Positions 7,997-16,172 of a DNA stretch of 64,000 nt are shown one piece after another. The DNA is taken from the NCBI RefSeq assembly GCF_003054555.1, contig NZ_CP026304.1, forward strand, positions 1,798,001 to 1,862,000, given 5' to 3'. The stretch comes from Streptomyces lunaelactis. Lineage in GTDB: Bacteria > Actinomycetota > Actinomycetes > Streptomycetales > Streptomycetaceae. Numbering within the stretch: position 1 is the stretch's first letter; each line of letters starts with the position of its first letter. A program made the translations under genes and the position numbers. A model generated the notes under the pieces. That model was given only the letters and a program-made list of their open reading frames with translations. It was not told where the DNA came from and did no database searches.

Positions 7997-9019
7997 ATGA
8001 CAGACTCCGCTTCCCCCGGCTCAGCTTCCTCCGCCCGTCGTGTGCAGTGGCCCGCGCTGGCCGCGGCGGGCGTCACCGTCGTCCTGTGGGCCTCCGCGTT
8101 TGTGTCGATCCGCAGTGCCGGAGAGGCGTACTCCCCCGGCGCGCTCGCCCTCGGACGGCTGCTCGCCGGATCGCTCGCGCTCGGCGCCGTGCTGCTGATC
8201 CGGCGTGAGGGGCTCCCGCCGCGCGCCGCGTGGCCGGGCATCGCCATCTCGGGGCTGCTCTGGTTCGGCGTCTACATGGTGGTGCTCAACTGGGGTGAGC
8301 AGGAGGTCGACGCGGGCACGGCGGCGATGGTCGTGAACATAGGCCCGGTGCTGATCGCGCTGCTCGGCGCGCGGCTGCTGGGCGAGGCGCTGCCGCCGCG
8401 GCTGCTGGCGGGCATGGCGGTGTCGTTCGCCGGGGCGGTGACCGTGGGGCTCTCCATGTCCGGCGAGGGCAGCGCGTCCACGCTGGGTGTGCTGCTGTGT
8501 CTGCTGGCGGCGGTGGGGTACGCGGGCGGAGTGGTGGGCCAGAAGCCCGCGCTGGCGCATGCGAGTGCGCTGCAGGTGACGACATTCGGCTGTCTGGTCG
8601 GAACGGTGGCCTGTCTGCCTTTCATCGGGCAGCTGGTCGACCAGGCCGGTCGGGCACCGGTCCCGGCCACCCTGAACATGGTCTATCTGGGCCTGTTCCC
8701 GACCGCGTTGGCCTTCACGACCTGGGCCTACGCCCTGGCGCGTACGACCGCGGGCCGGATGGGCGCGACGACCTACGCGGTCCCGGCGCTGGTGGTGCTG
8801 ATGTCCTGGCTGGCGCTGGACGAGGTGCCGGGCTGGCTGACCATGGCGGGCGGTGCGCTGTGTCTGGCGGGCGTGGCGGTGTCGCGGTCCCGCGGCCGGA
8901 AGGTGACGGCCGCCCCGCGCGATGGGGAGGTGCGGGGCGACCGTCGCGCACGGCCGAGCGGTGGCCGTGCTGCTGAAGGGGCCAGTCCCGGGTCGCGGTC
9001 CTCGACGCCGGAATCCTGA
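7997..9019 (+). CDS. EamA/DMT-superfamily transporter, 340 aa
   Basis: A drug/metabolite-type transporter with two EamA repeats and about ten hydrophobic segments between residues 15 and 300 (for example 'ALAAAGVTVVLWASAFVSIRSAG' and 'TAMVVNIGPVLIALLGARLLGEAL'). It would export small metabolites across the cytoplasmic membrane. It probably starts leaderlessly at 7997. The last 40 or so residues (arginine-, glycine- and serine-rich) are not typical of the family. They overlap, on the other strand, what looks like the decayed tail of another transporter, so the 3' end may have been created by a deletion. The substrate is unknown. Confidence 0.87.
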   Translation: MTDSASPGSASSARRVQWPALAAAGVTVVLWASAFVSIRSAGEAYSPGALALGRLLAGSLALGAVLLIRREGLPPRAAWPGIAISGLLWFGVYMVVLNWGEQEVDAGTAAMVVNIGPVLIALLGARLLGEALPPRLLAGMAVSFAGAVTVGLSMSGEGSASTLGVLLCLLAAVGYAGGVVGQKPALAHASALQVTTFGCLVGTVACLPFIGQLVDQAGRAPVPATLNMVYLGLFPTALAFTTWAYALARTTAGRMGATTYAVPALVVLMSWLALDEVPGWLTMAGGALCLAGVAVSRSRGRKVTAAPRDGEVRGDRRARPSGGRAAEGASPGSRSSTPES

Positions 9020-9093
9020 TCGAGATCAGCGCGATCACGGCGAGGCCGATGATGCAGCCGGAGACCGCCGTCTAGGTGCCGGTCGCCTCAGCC
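8975..9093 (-). pseudogene. Decayed C-terminal tail of a transporter-like gene
   Basis: On the minus strand one frame reads A-E-A-T-G-T-stop, then TAVSGCIIGLAVIALISIR and an IPASR-type tail. This has the look of the last transmembrane helix and cytoplasmic end of an MFS permease, interrupted by TAG. It overlaps the end of the EamA gene. No intact start or upstream body is present. The identification is tentative. Confidence 0.3.
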
Positions 9094-9095
9094 AA

Positions 9096-9293
9096 CTAAG
9101 CGGTGTCGGGGAAGTCCGGGTGGGTGAAGGTGGGGGTACCTCCCGTGCCCGCAGGGCTACGGGGGAGGGTCGAGGGCCGAGTCTGGCAAGGCGGAGGAAG
9201 GAGTCCACGCGGAGCGTCGGCGACTGACGACAACGCAGCCAGGCGACAGCCATCGGCCCGCGACGCCGCCCGGACTTCCCCGGGGCCGCTTAG
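9096..9293. repeat. 198-bp element bounded by 26-bp imperfect inverted repeats
   Basis: Bases 9096-9121 and the reverse complement of 9268-9293 match closely (CTAAGCGG, a 4-base variable part, then GGGGAAGTCCGGG). The interior holds a hairpin around GGGGGTACCTCCC. The right arm includes the stop codon of the alcohol dehydrogenase gene. There is no open frame inside. It resembles a non-coding interspersed or MITE-like repeat. Confidence 0.55.
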
Positions 9294-10369
9294 AAGACCA
9301 CCAGCGCCCGGCCACCCTTGCCCGCCAGCATGTCGGCGAACGCCGACGGGATGCCTTCGAGGCCGATCCGGTCCGTCACCAGACCGCCCAGGTCCAGGCG
9401 GCCCGCCCGGATGTGGTCCGCCAGGACCGGCAGGTCACGAGCCGGGTCGCTGTTGCCGTAGACGCAGCCCGAGAGCGTACGGCCCCAGTGGAAGAGCTCC
9501 AGGGCGTTGAACGTGACCTGCTGGTCCTTGCCGCCGATGCCGACGACCGTCGTGCGGCCGCCGCGGCGCGTGGAGTCCCAGGCCGTGCGGATCGTCGCGG
9601 CCCTGCCCACGCACTCGATCGCGACGTCCGCCCCCTGGCCGCCCGTGAGCTTACGGATCTCCTTGGCGGTGGTGTCCGAGGCGATGACGTACTCCGTGGC
9701 ACCCGCCCGGCGGGCGAGCGACTCCTTCTCCGCGGACACGTCGACGGCGATGACCGTCCCCGCGCCCGCGATCCGCGCGGACTGGAGCGTGGCGAGGCCG
9801 ACCCCGCCGACGCCGAAGACCACCACCGACTCGCCCTCCCGTACCCGGGCGGAGTGGTGGACGGCGCCGTAACCGGTGAGGACCGCGCAGCCGAGCAGGG
9901 CCGCGTCGGTGAGCGGGATGCCGGCCGGAACCGGGAGTACGCAGTTGGCGGCGACCACGGTCTCCTCGGCGAACGCGGCGACGTTCAGACCAGGATGCAG
10001 CTCGGTGCCGTCGACCGCGCGGGCGTAGACACTCGCCGCGCCCGCGAGCGCGTTGGCGCACAGCCACACCTCGCCGATCCCGCAGTGGTGGCAACTCCCG
10101 CAGGAGGGCGCCCAGTTGAGGACGACCCCGTCGCCGGGGGCGACATGGGTGACGCCCTCGCCGACGGATACCACCGTGCCCGCGCCCTCATGACCGAGTA
10201 CGGCCGGGACGGGGACGCGCATGGTGCCGTTGGACAGGGACAGATCGGAGTGGCAGACCCCGGCGGCGGCGAGGCGGACCCTGACCTGTCCGGGGCCGGG
10301 GTCGGGCAGTTCGATGTCGGTGATCTCCAGTGGAGAGCCGACGGAGGGCAGTACGGCGGCGCGGACCAT
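9290..10369 (-). CDS. Zinc-dependent alcohol dehydrogenase, 359 aa
   Basis: A medium-chain dehydrogenase/reductase that would oxidise an alcohol with NAD(P)+ or work in reverse. The catalytic zinc region 'GVCHSDLSL' and 'LGHEGAGTV' and the structural zinc motif CGSCHHCGIGEVWLC (C-x2-C-x2-C-x7-C, about residues 90-105) are intact. The Rossmann motif GVGGVG lies near residue 188. It ends in 'GGRALVVF'. It lies 18 bp downstream of an aldehyde dehydrogenase on the same strand, so the pair probably runs alcohol to aldehyde to acid. Its stop codon sits in one arm of an inverted repeat. Confidence 0.92.
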   Translation of the reverse strand: MVRAAVLPSVGSPLEITDIELPDPGPGQVRVRLAAAGVCHSDLSLSNGTMRVPVPAVLGHEGAGTVVSVGEGVTHVAPGDGVVLNWAPSCGSCHHCGIGEVWLCANALAGAASVYARAVDGTELHPGLNVAAFAEETVVAANCVLPVPAGIPLTDAALLGCAVLTGYGAVHHSARVREGESVVVFGVGGVGLATLQSARIAGAGTVIAVDVSAEKESLARRAGATEYVIASDTTAKEIRKLTGGQGADVAIECVGRAATIRTAWDSTRRGGRTTVVGIGGKDQQVTFNALELFHWGRTLSGCVYGNSDPARDLPVLADHIRAGRLDLGGLVTDRIGLEGIPSAFADMLAGKGGRALVVF

Positions 10370-10387
10370 GATGGCGAGGCTCCCGGC

Positions 10388-11782
10388 TCAGAACTGGAGG
10401 GACTTGGTCTGGAGGTACTCGGACAGACCGTGCGGGCCGAGCTCGCGGCCTACGCCCGACTGCTTGTAACCGCCGAACGGGGCAAGGGGGTTGAAGCGGC
10501 CGCCGTTGATGTCGACCTGGCCGGTGTCCATCCGGCGGGCGAAGGCGACGGCCTCCGCCTCGTCCGCAGCCCAGACGGCGCCCGCGAGGCCGTAGACGGT
10601 GCCGTTGGCGATTCGGAGCGCGTCCTCCTCGTCCTCGTACTTGAGGATGGAGAGGACCGGGCCGAAGATCTCCTCCTGCGCGATGGTCATGTCCCAGGTG
10701 ACGTCGGCGAAGACGGTCGGGCTGACGTAGTAGCCCGTCTCGTGCGGGGCTTCGGGACCGCCCGCGACCAGGCGGGCGCCCTCGGCGAGACCCTTCTCGA
10801 TATAGCCGCGTACGCGCTTCTGCTGCTTGGCGTTGACGAGCGGCCCCACCCTCTCGCCCGGTACGTACTTGGCGACCGCGGCCGCGGCGAGCGCGAGCGC
10901 CTCGTCGTACTGGTTCCTGTGCACCAGCATCCGGGTCCACGCGCTGCACGTCTGGCCGGAGTTGGACATGACGTTGGCGATACCGACGCTGACGGCCTTG
11001 GCCAGGTCGGCGCTCGGCAGGATGACATTGGCGGACTTGCCGCCGAGCTCCAGGGCGACCCGCTTGACCGCGGCGCCGGCCGTGGCGCCGATCTGCCTGC
11101 CGACCGCGGTGGAACCGGTGAAGGAGACCAGGTCGACGCCCTCGTGCGCGGCGAGCGCCTGGCCTGCGACCGGGCCGAGGCCGGTCACCAGGTTGAACAC
11201 CCCGGCGGGCAGCCCTGCCTCGTGGATGGCCTCGGCGAAGAGCTGGGCGGTCAGCGGGGTGTCCTCGGCGGGCTTGAGTACGACCGTGCAGCCCGCGGCG
11301 AGGGCGGGGGCCACCTTGGCGACGACCTGGTGCAGTGGGTAGTTCCAGGGGGTGATCGCGCCGACGACGCCGACCGGCTCCAGCAGCACGGTGGAGTTGC
11401 CGATCCTCTCCTCGAAGGAGTACGAGGCGGCCAGTTCCGCGTACGAGCCCGCGACCAGGACCGGCACTCCGGCGTGGACCGTCCGCGAGAGGGCGAGGGG
11501 CGCGCCGAGCTCGGCTGTGACCGTCTCGGCGATCTCGTCCTTGCGGGCCACGAGTACGTCGCGCAGCGCGGCGATCCTTGCCGCGCGCTCGGCGGGCGGG
11601 GTGGCGGCCCAGGCGGGGAACGCCTCGCGGGCGGCGCGTACGGCGGCGTCGACATCGTCCGCCGTGCCGGCCGGGACATGGGCGATGACCTGCTCGTCCG
11701 CGGGATTGACCACCGCGATCGTGTCGGGTCCGGCGGCCGGCCGCCACTGGCCGCCGATGTACATCCCGTCGTGAGCCTTCAT
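10388..11782 (-). CDS. Aldehyde dehydrogenase family protein, 464 aa
   Basis: An NAD(P)-dependent aldehyde dehydrogenase of the ALDH superfamily. Motifs in order: '[10 protein letters not shown]' (substrate/cofactor entry, near residue 147), '[11 protein letters not shown]' (coenzyme binding, near 222), '[10 protein letters not shown]' with the general-base glutamate (near 245), and '[11 protein letters not shown]' with the catalytic cysteine (near 280). Length is slightly below the usual 480-500. Start ATG 11782 follows AAGGAG. It is the first gene of a two-gene operon with the alcohol dehydrogenase. A 17-bp palindrome 45 bp upstream matches the one before the TetR gene at 6584. Confidence 0.92.
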   Translation of the reverse strand: MKAHDGMYIGGQWRPAAGPDTIAVVNPADEQVIAHVPAGTADDVDAAVRAAREAFPAWAATPPAERAARIAALRDVLVARKDEIAETVTAELGAPLALSRTVHAGVPVLVAGSYAELAASYSFEERIGNSTVLLEPVGVVGAITPWNYPLHQVVAKVAPALAAGCTVVLKPAEDTPLTAQLFAEAIHEAGLPAGVFNLVTGLGPVAGQALAAHEGVDLVSFTGSTAVGRQIGATAGAAVKRVALELGGKSANVILPSADLAKAVSVGIANVMSNSGQTCSAWTRMLVHRNQYDEALALAAAAVAKYVPGERVGPLVNAKQQKRVRGYIEKGLAEGARLVAGGPEAPHETGYYVSPTVFADVTWDMTIAQEEIFGPVLSILKYEDEEDALRIANGTVYGLAGAVWAADEAEAVAFARRMDTGQVDINGGRFNPLAPFGGYKQSGVGRELGPHGLSEYLQTKSLQF

Positions 11783-11826
11783 CGCACTCCTTTGAACCCA
11801 GAACCTGCGTAGTCGTCCGCACCCCA

Positions 11827-11843
11827 AACTAGCGGTGTTAGTT
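11827..11843. promoter_or_regulatory. Putative TetR operator before the ALDH-ADH operon
   Basis: AACTAGCGGTGTTAGTT has arms AACTA/TAGTT and differs at only two of 17 positions from the reverse complement of 6538-6554. It lies 45-61 bp before the aldehyde dehydrogenase start, a usual operator position. Confidence 0.6.
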
Positions 11844-11880
11844 TTTGGACGCCAGGGGCACTGGGAGCGTAGCCGGAGGG

Positions 11881-13233
11881 TCAGCCGTCCAGCCCGGGGA
11901 GGTCCGCGGGCGCGGGGCAGATCCGGTGCCCGTGGTGGTCGAAGACGTACAGATGCGCGAGGTCGACGAGGAGCGGCACCTGTGCGCCGGTCCGCAGCCG
12001 CACGTCGGGTCCGGTGCGGACGACCAGATCGCCCGCCGCCACGGCCTGACGCGCGGGGGCGGGCGCGAAGGGCCCCGGCAGCGGTTCCGGCTCATCGAGG
12101 ACCACGACGGGACCCGAGACATGCGCGACCGCGCGCTCCTTCAGCCGGGCCAGCACGCTCGGCCCGCCGCTTCTGCCTCGTCGCCGGCGCCCGGGAGGCT
12201 GGGGCCTCGGCGACTCCAGGTCGGCGACCACGGCGGCCTGCGAGCCGGTGTTGAAGTGAACCAGCGCCTCGTGCCCCTGGTACTCCATGTGCTCGACGAT
12301 CCCGGTCAGCGCGACCTCGCCGGGGCGGGCCTGGCTCGGCGGGGCGATGCGGGTGGCCTCGGAGCGCAGGCCGACGATGATCTGCCGGCCCTGCTGGATA
12401 CGGAGCAACTGGTGGTCGATGCTCAGCGGTTCGGGCAGCGGCAGCCGCTGCTTGCCGAGGTCGATCGACATGCGGCCGTCCAGCGGTGCGTAGACGACGG
12501 CCTGCAGCAGATTGATGCGCGGGGTGCCGATGAACGCCGCGACGAAGACGTTCTGCGGCAGGGCGTAGGTCTCGCGCGGGGTGCTCACCTGCTGGAGCAC
12601 GCCGCCGCGCATGACGGCGACCCGGTCGCCCAGCGACATCGCCTCGGCCTGGTCGTGGGTGACATAGACGGTGGTCACCCCCAACTCGGCGGTGAGCTTG
12701 GAGATTTCGGCCCGCAGATGGTTGCGCAGCTTCGCGTCGAGGTTGGACAGCGGCTCGTCCATCAGGAAGACCGAGGGCTTGCGGGAGATGGCACGGCCCA
12801 TCGCGACCCGCTGGCGCTCGCCGCCGGACAGCTGGCTGGGATAGCGGTCGAGGATGTCCTCGATGCCCAGCATCCGGGCGGTGGCCTCGACCTGCGGGCC
12901 CCTGTCCATACGGGGGTTCTCCAGCCGGAGCGGGAAGCCGATGTTCTCGCGGTTCGTCATGCTCGGGTACAGCGCGAAGTTCTGGAACACCATGGCCATC
13001 TCGCGCTCGCGCGGCGGGATGTGGTTGGCGTGCTCGCCGTCGAGCAGCAAGTCCCCCTCGGTGATGTCCTCGAGGCCGGCGATCATCCGCAGGACGGTCG
13101 ATTTGCCGCAGCCCGAGGGGCCCAGCAGCACCACGAACTCCCCCGGTGCGATGTCGAGGGTGAAGCGGTCGACGGCGCGGGTGGAGCGTCCGTACCTCTT
13201 GCTGACACTGCGCAGGGAGATGGCGCGACTCAT
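11881..13233 (-). CDS. MsiK-like sugar ABC transporter ATP-binding protein, 450 aa
   Basis: An ABC ATPase of the MalK/MsiK/UgpC type that would energise sugar importers. Walker A is 'GPSGCGKST' (about residues 38-46), the signature is '[14 protein letters not shown]' (near 135), Walker B is '[12 protein letters not shown]', and the switch is '[10 protein letters not shown]'. A C-terminal TOBE regulatory region follows. At 450 residues it is about 70 longer than usual. The excess is a basic insert (about residues 340-385, with RRRRGRSGG) inside the TOBE region. No permease or binding-protein gene is adjacent, so it may be a shared orphan ATPase like MsiK. Confidence 0.9.
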   Translation of the reverse strand: MSRAISLRSVSKRYGRSTRAVDRFTLDIAPGEFVVLLGPSGCGKSTVLRMIAGLEDITEGDLLLDGEHANHIPPREREMAMVFQNFALYPSMTNRENIGFPLRLENPRMDRGPQVEATARMLGIEDILDRYPSQLSGGERQRVAMGRAISRKPSVFLMDEPLSNLDAKLRNHLRAEISKLTAELGVTTVYVTHDQAEAMSLGDRVAVMRGGVLQQVSTPRETYALPQNVFVAAFIGTPRINLLQAVVYAPLDGRMSIDLGKQRLPLPEPLSIDHQLLRIQQGRQIIVGLRSEATRIAPPSQARPGEVALTGIVEHMEYQGHEALVHFNTGSQAAVVADLESPRPQPPGRRRRGRSGGPSVLARLKERAVAHVSGPVVVLDEPEPLPGPFAPAPARQAVAAGDLVVRTGPDVRLRTGAQVPLLVDLAHLYVFDHHGHRICPAPADLPGLDG

Positions 13234-13286
13234 ATGGATCCGCCGGAGTGAGAGGAGGAGCGACCGAGACGCCTGAAACTAGCCGA

Positions 13287-14585
13287 CTACTCCGGGTCAG
13301 GGAATGTTTCGCGCGAAGGTTGGGCGTGCGCTTTTTGTACGGAGCGGGCCGCCTCCCGTGCCCGGCGTCGGCCCCTGCCCCTGACCTCGGGAACTTCCCT
13401 CCGCACCGGGCGACTTGACTGCCGGGCGCCCAGACCCGCCGCCACCAGCAGCAGTCCGCCCAGCATCACGAACGGAGCCGCCGTGCCCGCGACCCCGGCG
13501 ACCAGTCCCGCGGAGGCGGGCGCGGCGACCTGGCCGAGGCGGTTTCCGGTCAGCCGCAGGGCGAGGGCGGTCGAGCGGGCTTCCGCCGGGGCGGCCTGGA
13601 CGACCGTCGTCATCGACAGCGGCTGTCCGACGCCCAGGCAGAAGCCGAGGACGGCGAGCATCAGGGCGAGCGCCCAGACCGGGACGGGCAGCGCGACGCC
13701 CGCGCACAGCAGACCGCCGAGCAGACAGGTCACGGTCATCAGCGCCGTACGGCCGAGCAGGCGGATCATCGGCGTCATCACCAGCCGGCAGGCGATGGTG
13801 GCGGCCGCGCGCAGGCTCAGCAGCAGCCCGATGGTGGCGGGGGCGATACCGCGGTGTTCGCCGATCACCGGCAGATAGGCGGTGAGGATGTCGGTTGCGC
13901 AGAGCACGGCGAGGCTGATGAAGATCCCGGCGGGTACGCCGCGGGTGCGCAGTATCCGGTGTACGGGGACCCTGGTCCGCCGCTCTCGGGCCGCACCGCC
14001 ATTCGTACGGTGCTCGATGCGCCAGAGCGAGCCGAAGGAGACCGCGGCGACGGCCGCCGACACGACCAGGGCGAGTGCGCTCGTACGCCCCATGGCACCG
14101 TCCTGCCCGGAGACCGCGAACCCGGCGGCGATCGGTCCGACGAGCTGCCCGAGCGAGGCGCCGATGGTGAAGTGACCGAAGTTCCGGTCCTGTTCGGCCG
14201 GGGCGGACTGGCGGGCGACGATCGACTGGGCGCCGATGACGAAGCAGAGATGGCCGAGCCCCATCACTCCGCTCCAGGCCGCCAGCGCGAGGAGTGAAGC
14301 CGCCGTACCGCTGAGGGCACACCCGCCGGAGATCAGGACGACACCGATGGGCAGCAGGGGTGCACACCGCCCGTGGTCCGTCCTGCGCCCCAGCGGTACG
14401 GCGGCGAACAGGGGAAGCAGCGCGTACACACCCGCGATGACACCGATCGCGCGCTCGTCCGCGCCCAGCGAGAGGGCCCGGTAGGAGACGGCCGGCCGCG
14501 CCATCGACACCGCACCCTGCGCGAACGCGAAGGCGATGACGAGACGCAGCAGCCAGCCCCTGCCGGGCCCTTGGGAAACAGGCAC
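13287..14585 (-). CDS. MFS transporter, 432 aa
   Basis: A major facilitator with about twelve hydrophobic segments. The intracellular motif 'PLGRRTDHGRCAPLLPIG' between helices 2 and 3 corresponds to the family's motif A. A GTG at 14585, two bases after the stop of the upstream CitMHS gene, is the likely start, giving translational coupling; an in-frame ATG at 14648 would overlap that gene by 61 bases. The C-terminal 40 residues are rich in arginine and cytoplasmic. It is probably co-transcribed with the citrate-type transporter. Substrate is unknown. Confidence 0.8.
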   Translation of the reverse strand: MPVSQGPGRGWLLRLVIAFAFAQGAVSMARPAVSYRALSLGADERAIGVIAGVYALLPLFAAVPLGRRTDHGRCAPLLPIGVVLISGGCALSGTAASLLALAAWSGVMGLGHLCFVIGAQSIVARQSAPAEQDRNFGHFTIGASLGQLVGPIAAGFAVSGQDGAMGRTSALALVVSAAVAAVSFGSLWRIEHRTNGGAARERRTRVPVHRILRTRGVPAGIFISLAVLCATDILTAYLPVIGEHRGIAPATIGLLLSLRAAATIACRLVMTPMIRLLGRTALMTVTCLLGGLLCAGVALPVPVWALALMLAVLGFCLGVGQPLSMTTVVQAAPAEARSTALALRLTGNRLGQVAAPASAGLVAGVAGTAAPFVMLGGLLLVAAGLGARQSSRPVRREVPEVRGRGRRRAREAARSVQKAHAQPSRETFPDPE

Positions 14586-14587
14586 GA

Positions 14588-16051
14588 TCAGATGATGCCG
14601 AAGAGGATTCCGGCGCCGAGCACCACCAGCGAGGTGAGCGCGGCCCATTTGACGGTGAACTTGGTGTGGTCGCCGAACTCCACCTTGGCCATGCCGACGA
14701 GGACGTACACGGCGGGGACGAGCGGGCTCGACATGTGCAGGGCCTGTCCGACCAGGGAGGCGCGGGCGATCTCCAGCGGGGACACGCCGTGCGCGGCGCC
14801 GGCCTCGGCGAGGACGGGCAGCACGCCGAAGTAGAAGCCGTCGTTCGACATGAAGTAGGTGAGCGGGAGGCTCAGCAGGCCGGTGACGATGCCCATGTGC
14901 GGGCCCATGCCCTCGGGGATGGCGCCGACGAGCCAGTCGGCCATGTGCTTGACCATGCCGGTGCCGGTGAGGACTCCGGTGAAGACGGCGGCGGCGAAGA
15001 CCATGCCGGAGACGTTGAGGACGTTCTCGGCGTGGGCGGCGACGCGGGCCTTCTGGTCGGCCATCTTCGGGAAGTTGACGGTGAGGGCGAGGGCGGCGCC
15101 GAGGAGGAAGAGCACCGGGATGGGGAGGATCTCCATGATCATCGCGGCGAGGAGGGCGACGGTGAGGCCGGCGTTGAACCAGTAGAGCTTGGGGCGCAGG
15201 GTGGCGCGGTCGGGGTCGAGGCCCTGGAGGCGCTCGTCGTCCTCGTCGTCGTTCTGGGACTCGGCGTCGTCCTTCTGGGACGCGGCGCCTTCGTTCCGGG
15301 ACGCGGCGTCCGCGCCCGTACCCGCTCCACCGGTCGGGCTCCTGTCCGTACCCTTGCCACCCCCGGTCTTGACCAGCACGGTCTCGGTGACGCTCTCAGC
15401 CTCGGTCTCGGTCTCCAGCACATCGTCGAGGGTGAGCACGCCGAGGCGCTTGCGCTCACGTCGGCCCAGCACATAGGCGAGGACGAAGACGAAGAGCAGT
15501 CCGACGGCGAGCGCCGGGATCATCGGGACGAAGATGTCGGCCGCGTCCACCTTCAGCGCGGTGGCGGCGCGGGCGGTGGGGCCGCCCCAGGGCAGGGTGT
15601 TCATCACGCCGTTCGCCGTGGCGGCGACTCCGGTCATCACGACCAGGCTCATCTTGAGGCGCTTGTAGAGCGGATACATCGCCGAGACGGTGATCATGAA
15701 GGTGGTCGAGCCGTCGCCGTCCAGCGAGACGATCGCGGCGAGCACCGCCGTACCGACCACGATGCGCAGCGGGTCGGCCTTGCAGAAGCGCAGGATGCCC
15801 CGGACGATCGGGTCGAAGAGACCGACGTCGATCATCACCCCGAAGTAGACGATCGCGAACATCAGCATCGCGGCGGTGGGGGCGAGATTGCCGACGCCTT
15901 CGAGGACGTAGTCCCCGAGGTGCGCGCCCTTTCCTACGAACACGCAGAAGAGTGCGGGGATCAGGACCAGCGCCGCGATCGGCGACATCTTCTTCATCAT
16001 GATCAGGACCAGGAAGGTCGCGATCATGGCAAAGCCGAGGATTGTCAGCAT
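14588..16051 (-). CDS. CitMHS-family metal-citrate:proton symporter, 487 aa
   Basis: A secondary transporter of the CitM/CitH family, which imports citrate complexed with divalent metal. About twelve hydrophobic helices are present, with conserved stretches 'MLTILGFAMIATFLVLIM', 'SLDGDGSTTFMITVSA', 'TLPWGGPTARAATAL' and 'SNDGFYFGVLPVL'. A hydrophilic, very acidic loop of about 60 residues (about 215-275, rich in E, D, S, T and Q) splits the two halves. ATG 16051 begins the conserved N-terminus; a GTG three codons earlier is possible. An 8-bp inverted repeat lies just upstream. It is followed by an MFS gene in the same transcript. Confidence 0.88.
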   Translation of the reverse strand: MLTILGFAMIATFLVLIMMKKMSPIAALVLIPALFCVFVGKGAHLGDYVLEGVGNLAPTAAMLMFAIVYFGVMIDVGLFDPIVRGILRFCKADPLRIVVGTAVLAAIVSLDGDGSTTFMITVSAMYPLYKRLKMSLVVMTGVAATANGVMNTLPWGGPTARAATALKVDAADIFVPMIPALAVGLLFVFVLAYVLGRRERKRLGVLTLDDVLETETEAESVTETVLVKTGGGKGTDRSPTGGAGTGADAASRNEGAASQKDDAESQNDDEDDERLQGLDPDRATLRPKLYWFNAGLTVALLAAMIMEILPIPVLFLLGAALALTVNFPKMADQKARVAAHAENVLNVSGMVFAAAVFTGVLTGTGMVKHMADWLVGAIPEGMGPHMGIVTGLLSLPLTYFMSNDGFYFGVLPVLAEAGAAHGVSPLEIARASLVGQALHMSSPLVPAVYVLVGMAKVEFGDHTKFTVKWAALTSLVVLGAGILFGII

Positions 16052-16059
16052 GTGGGACA

Positions 16060-16113
16060 CCTAACGTTCACCCTTGAACTCCCACCGGGAGCGGCGGTTC
16101 GGATGACGTTAGG
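16060..16113. promoter_or_regulatory. Inverted repeat CCTAACGT / ACGTTAGG before the citrate transporter
   Basis: Two perfect 8-bp arms at 16060-16067 and 16106-16113, 38 bp apart, lie directly upstream of the CitMHS start. They could be paired binding sites for a regulator. No factor can be named. Confidence 0.35.
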
Positions 16114-16172
16114 TCGCGCCAACAGCCGTTAACAAGATGTTGACGCGTGAGCAATACGAGCAAAACCCCAGG

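Noticed and set aside
9413..11812. 799-codon plus-strand frame over the alcohol and aldehyde dehydrogenase genes
   Set aside because: It mirrors two intact enzymes with all catalytic motifs on the other strand and shows no protein-like pattern.
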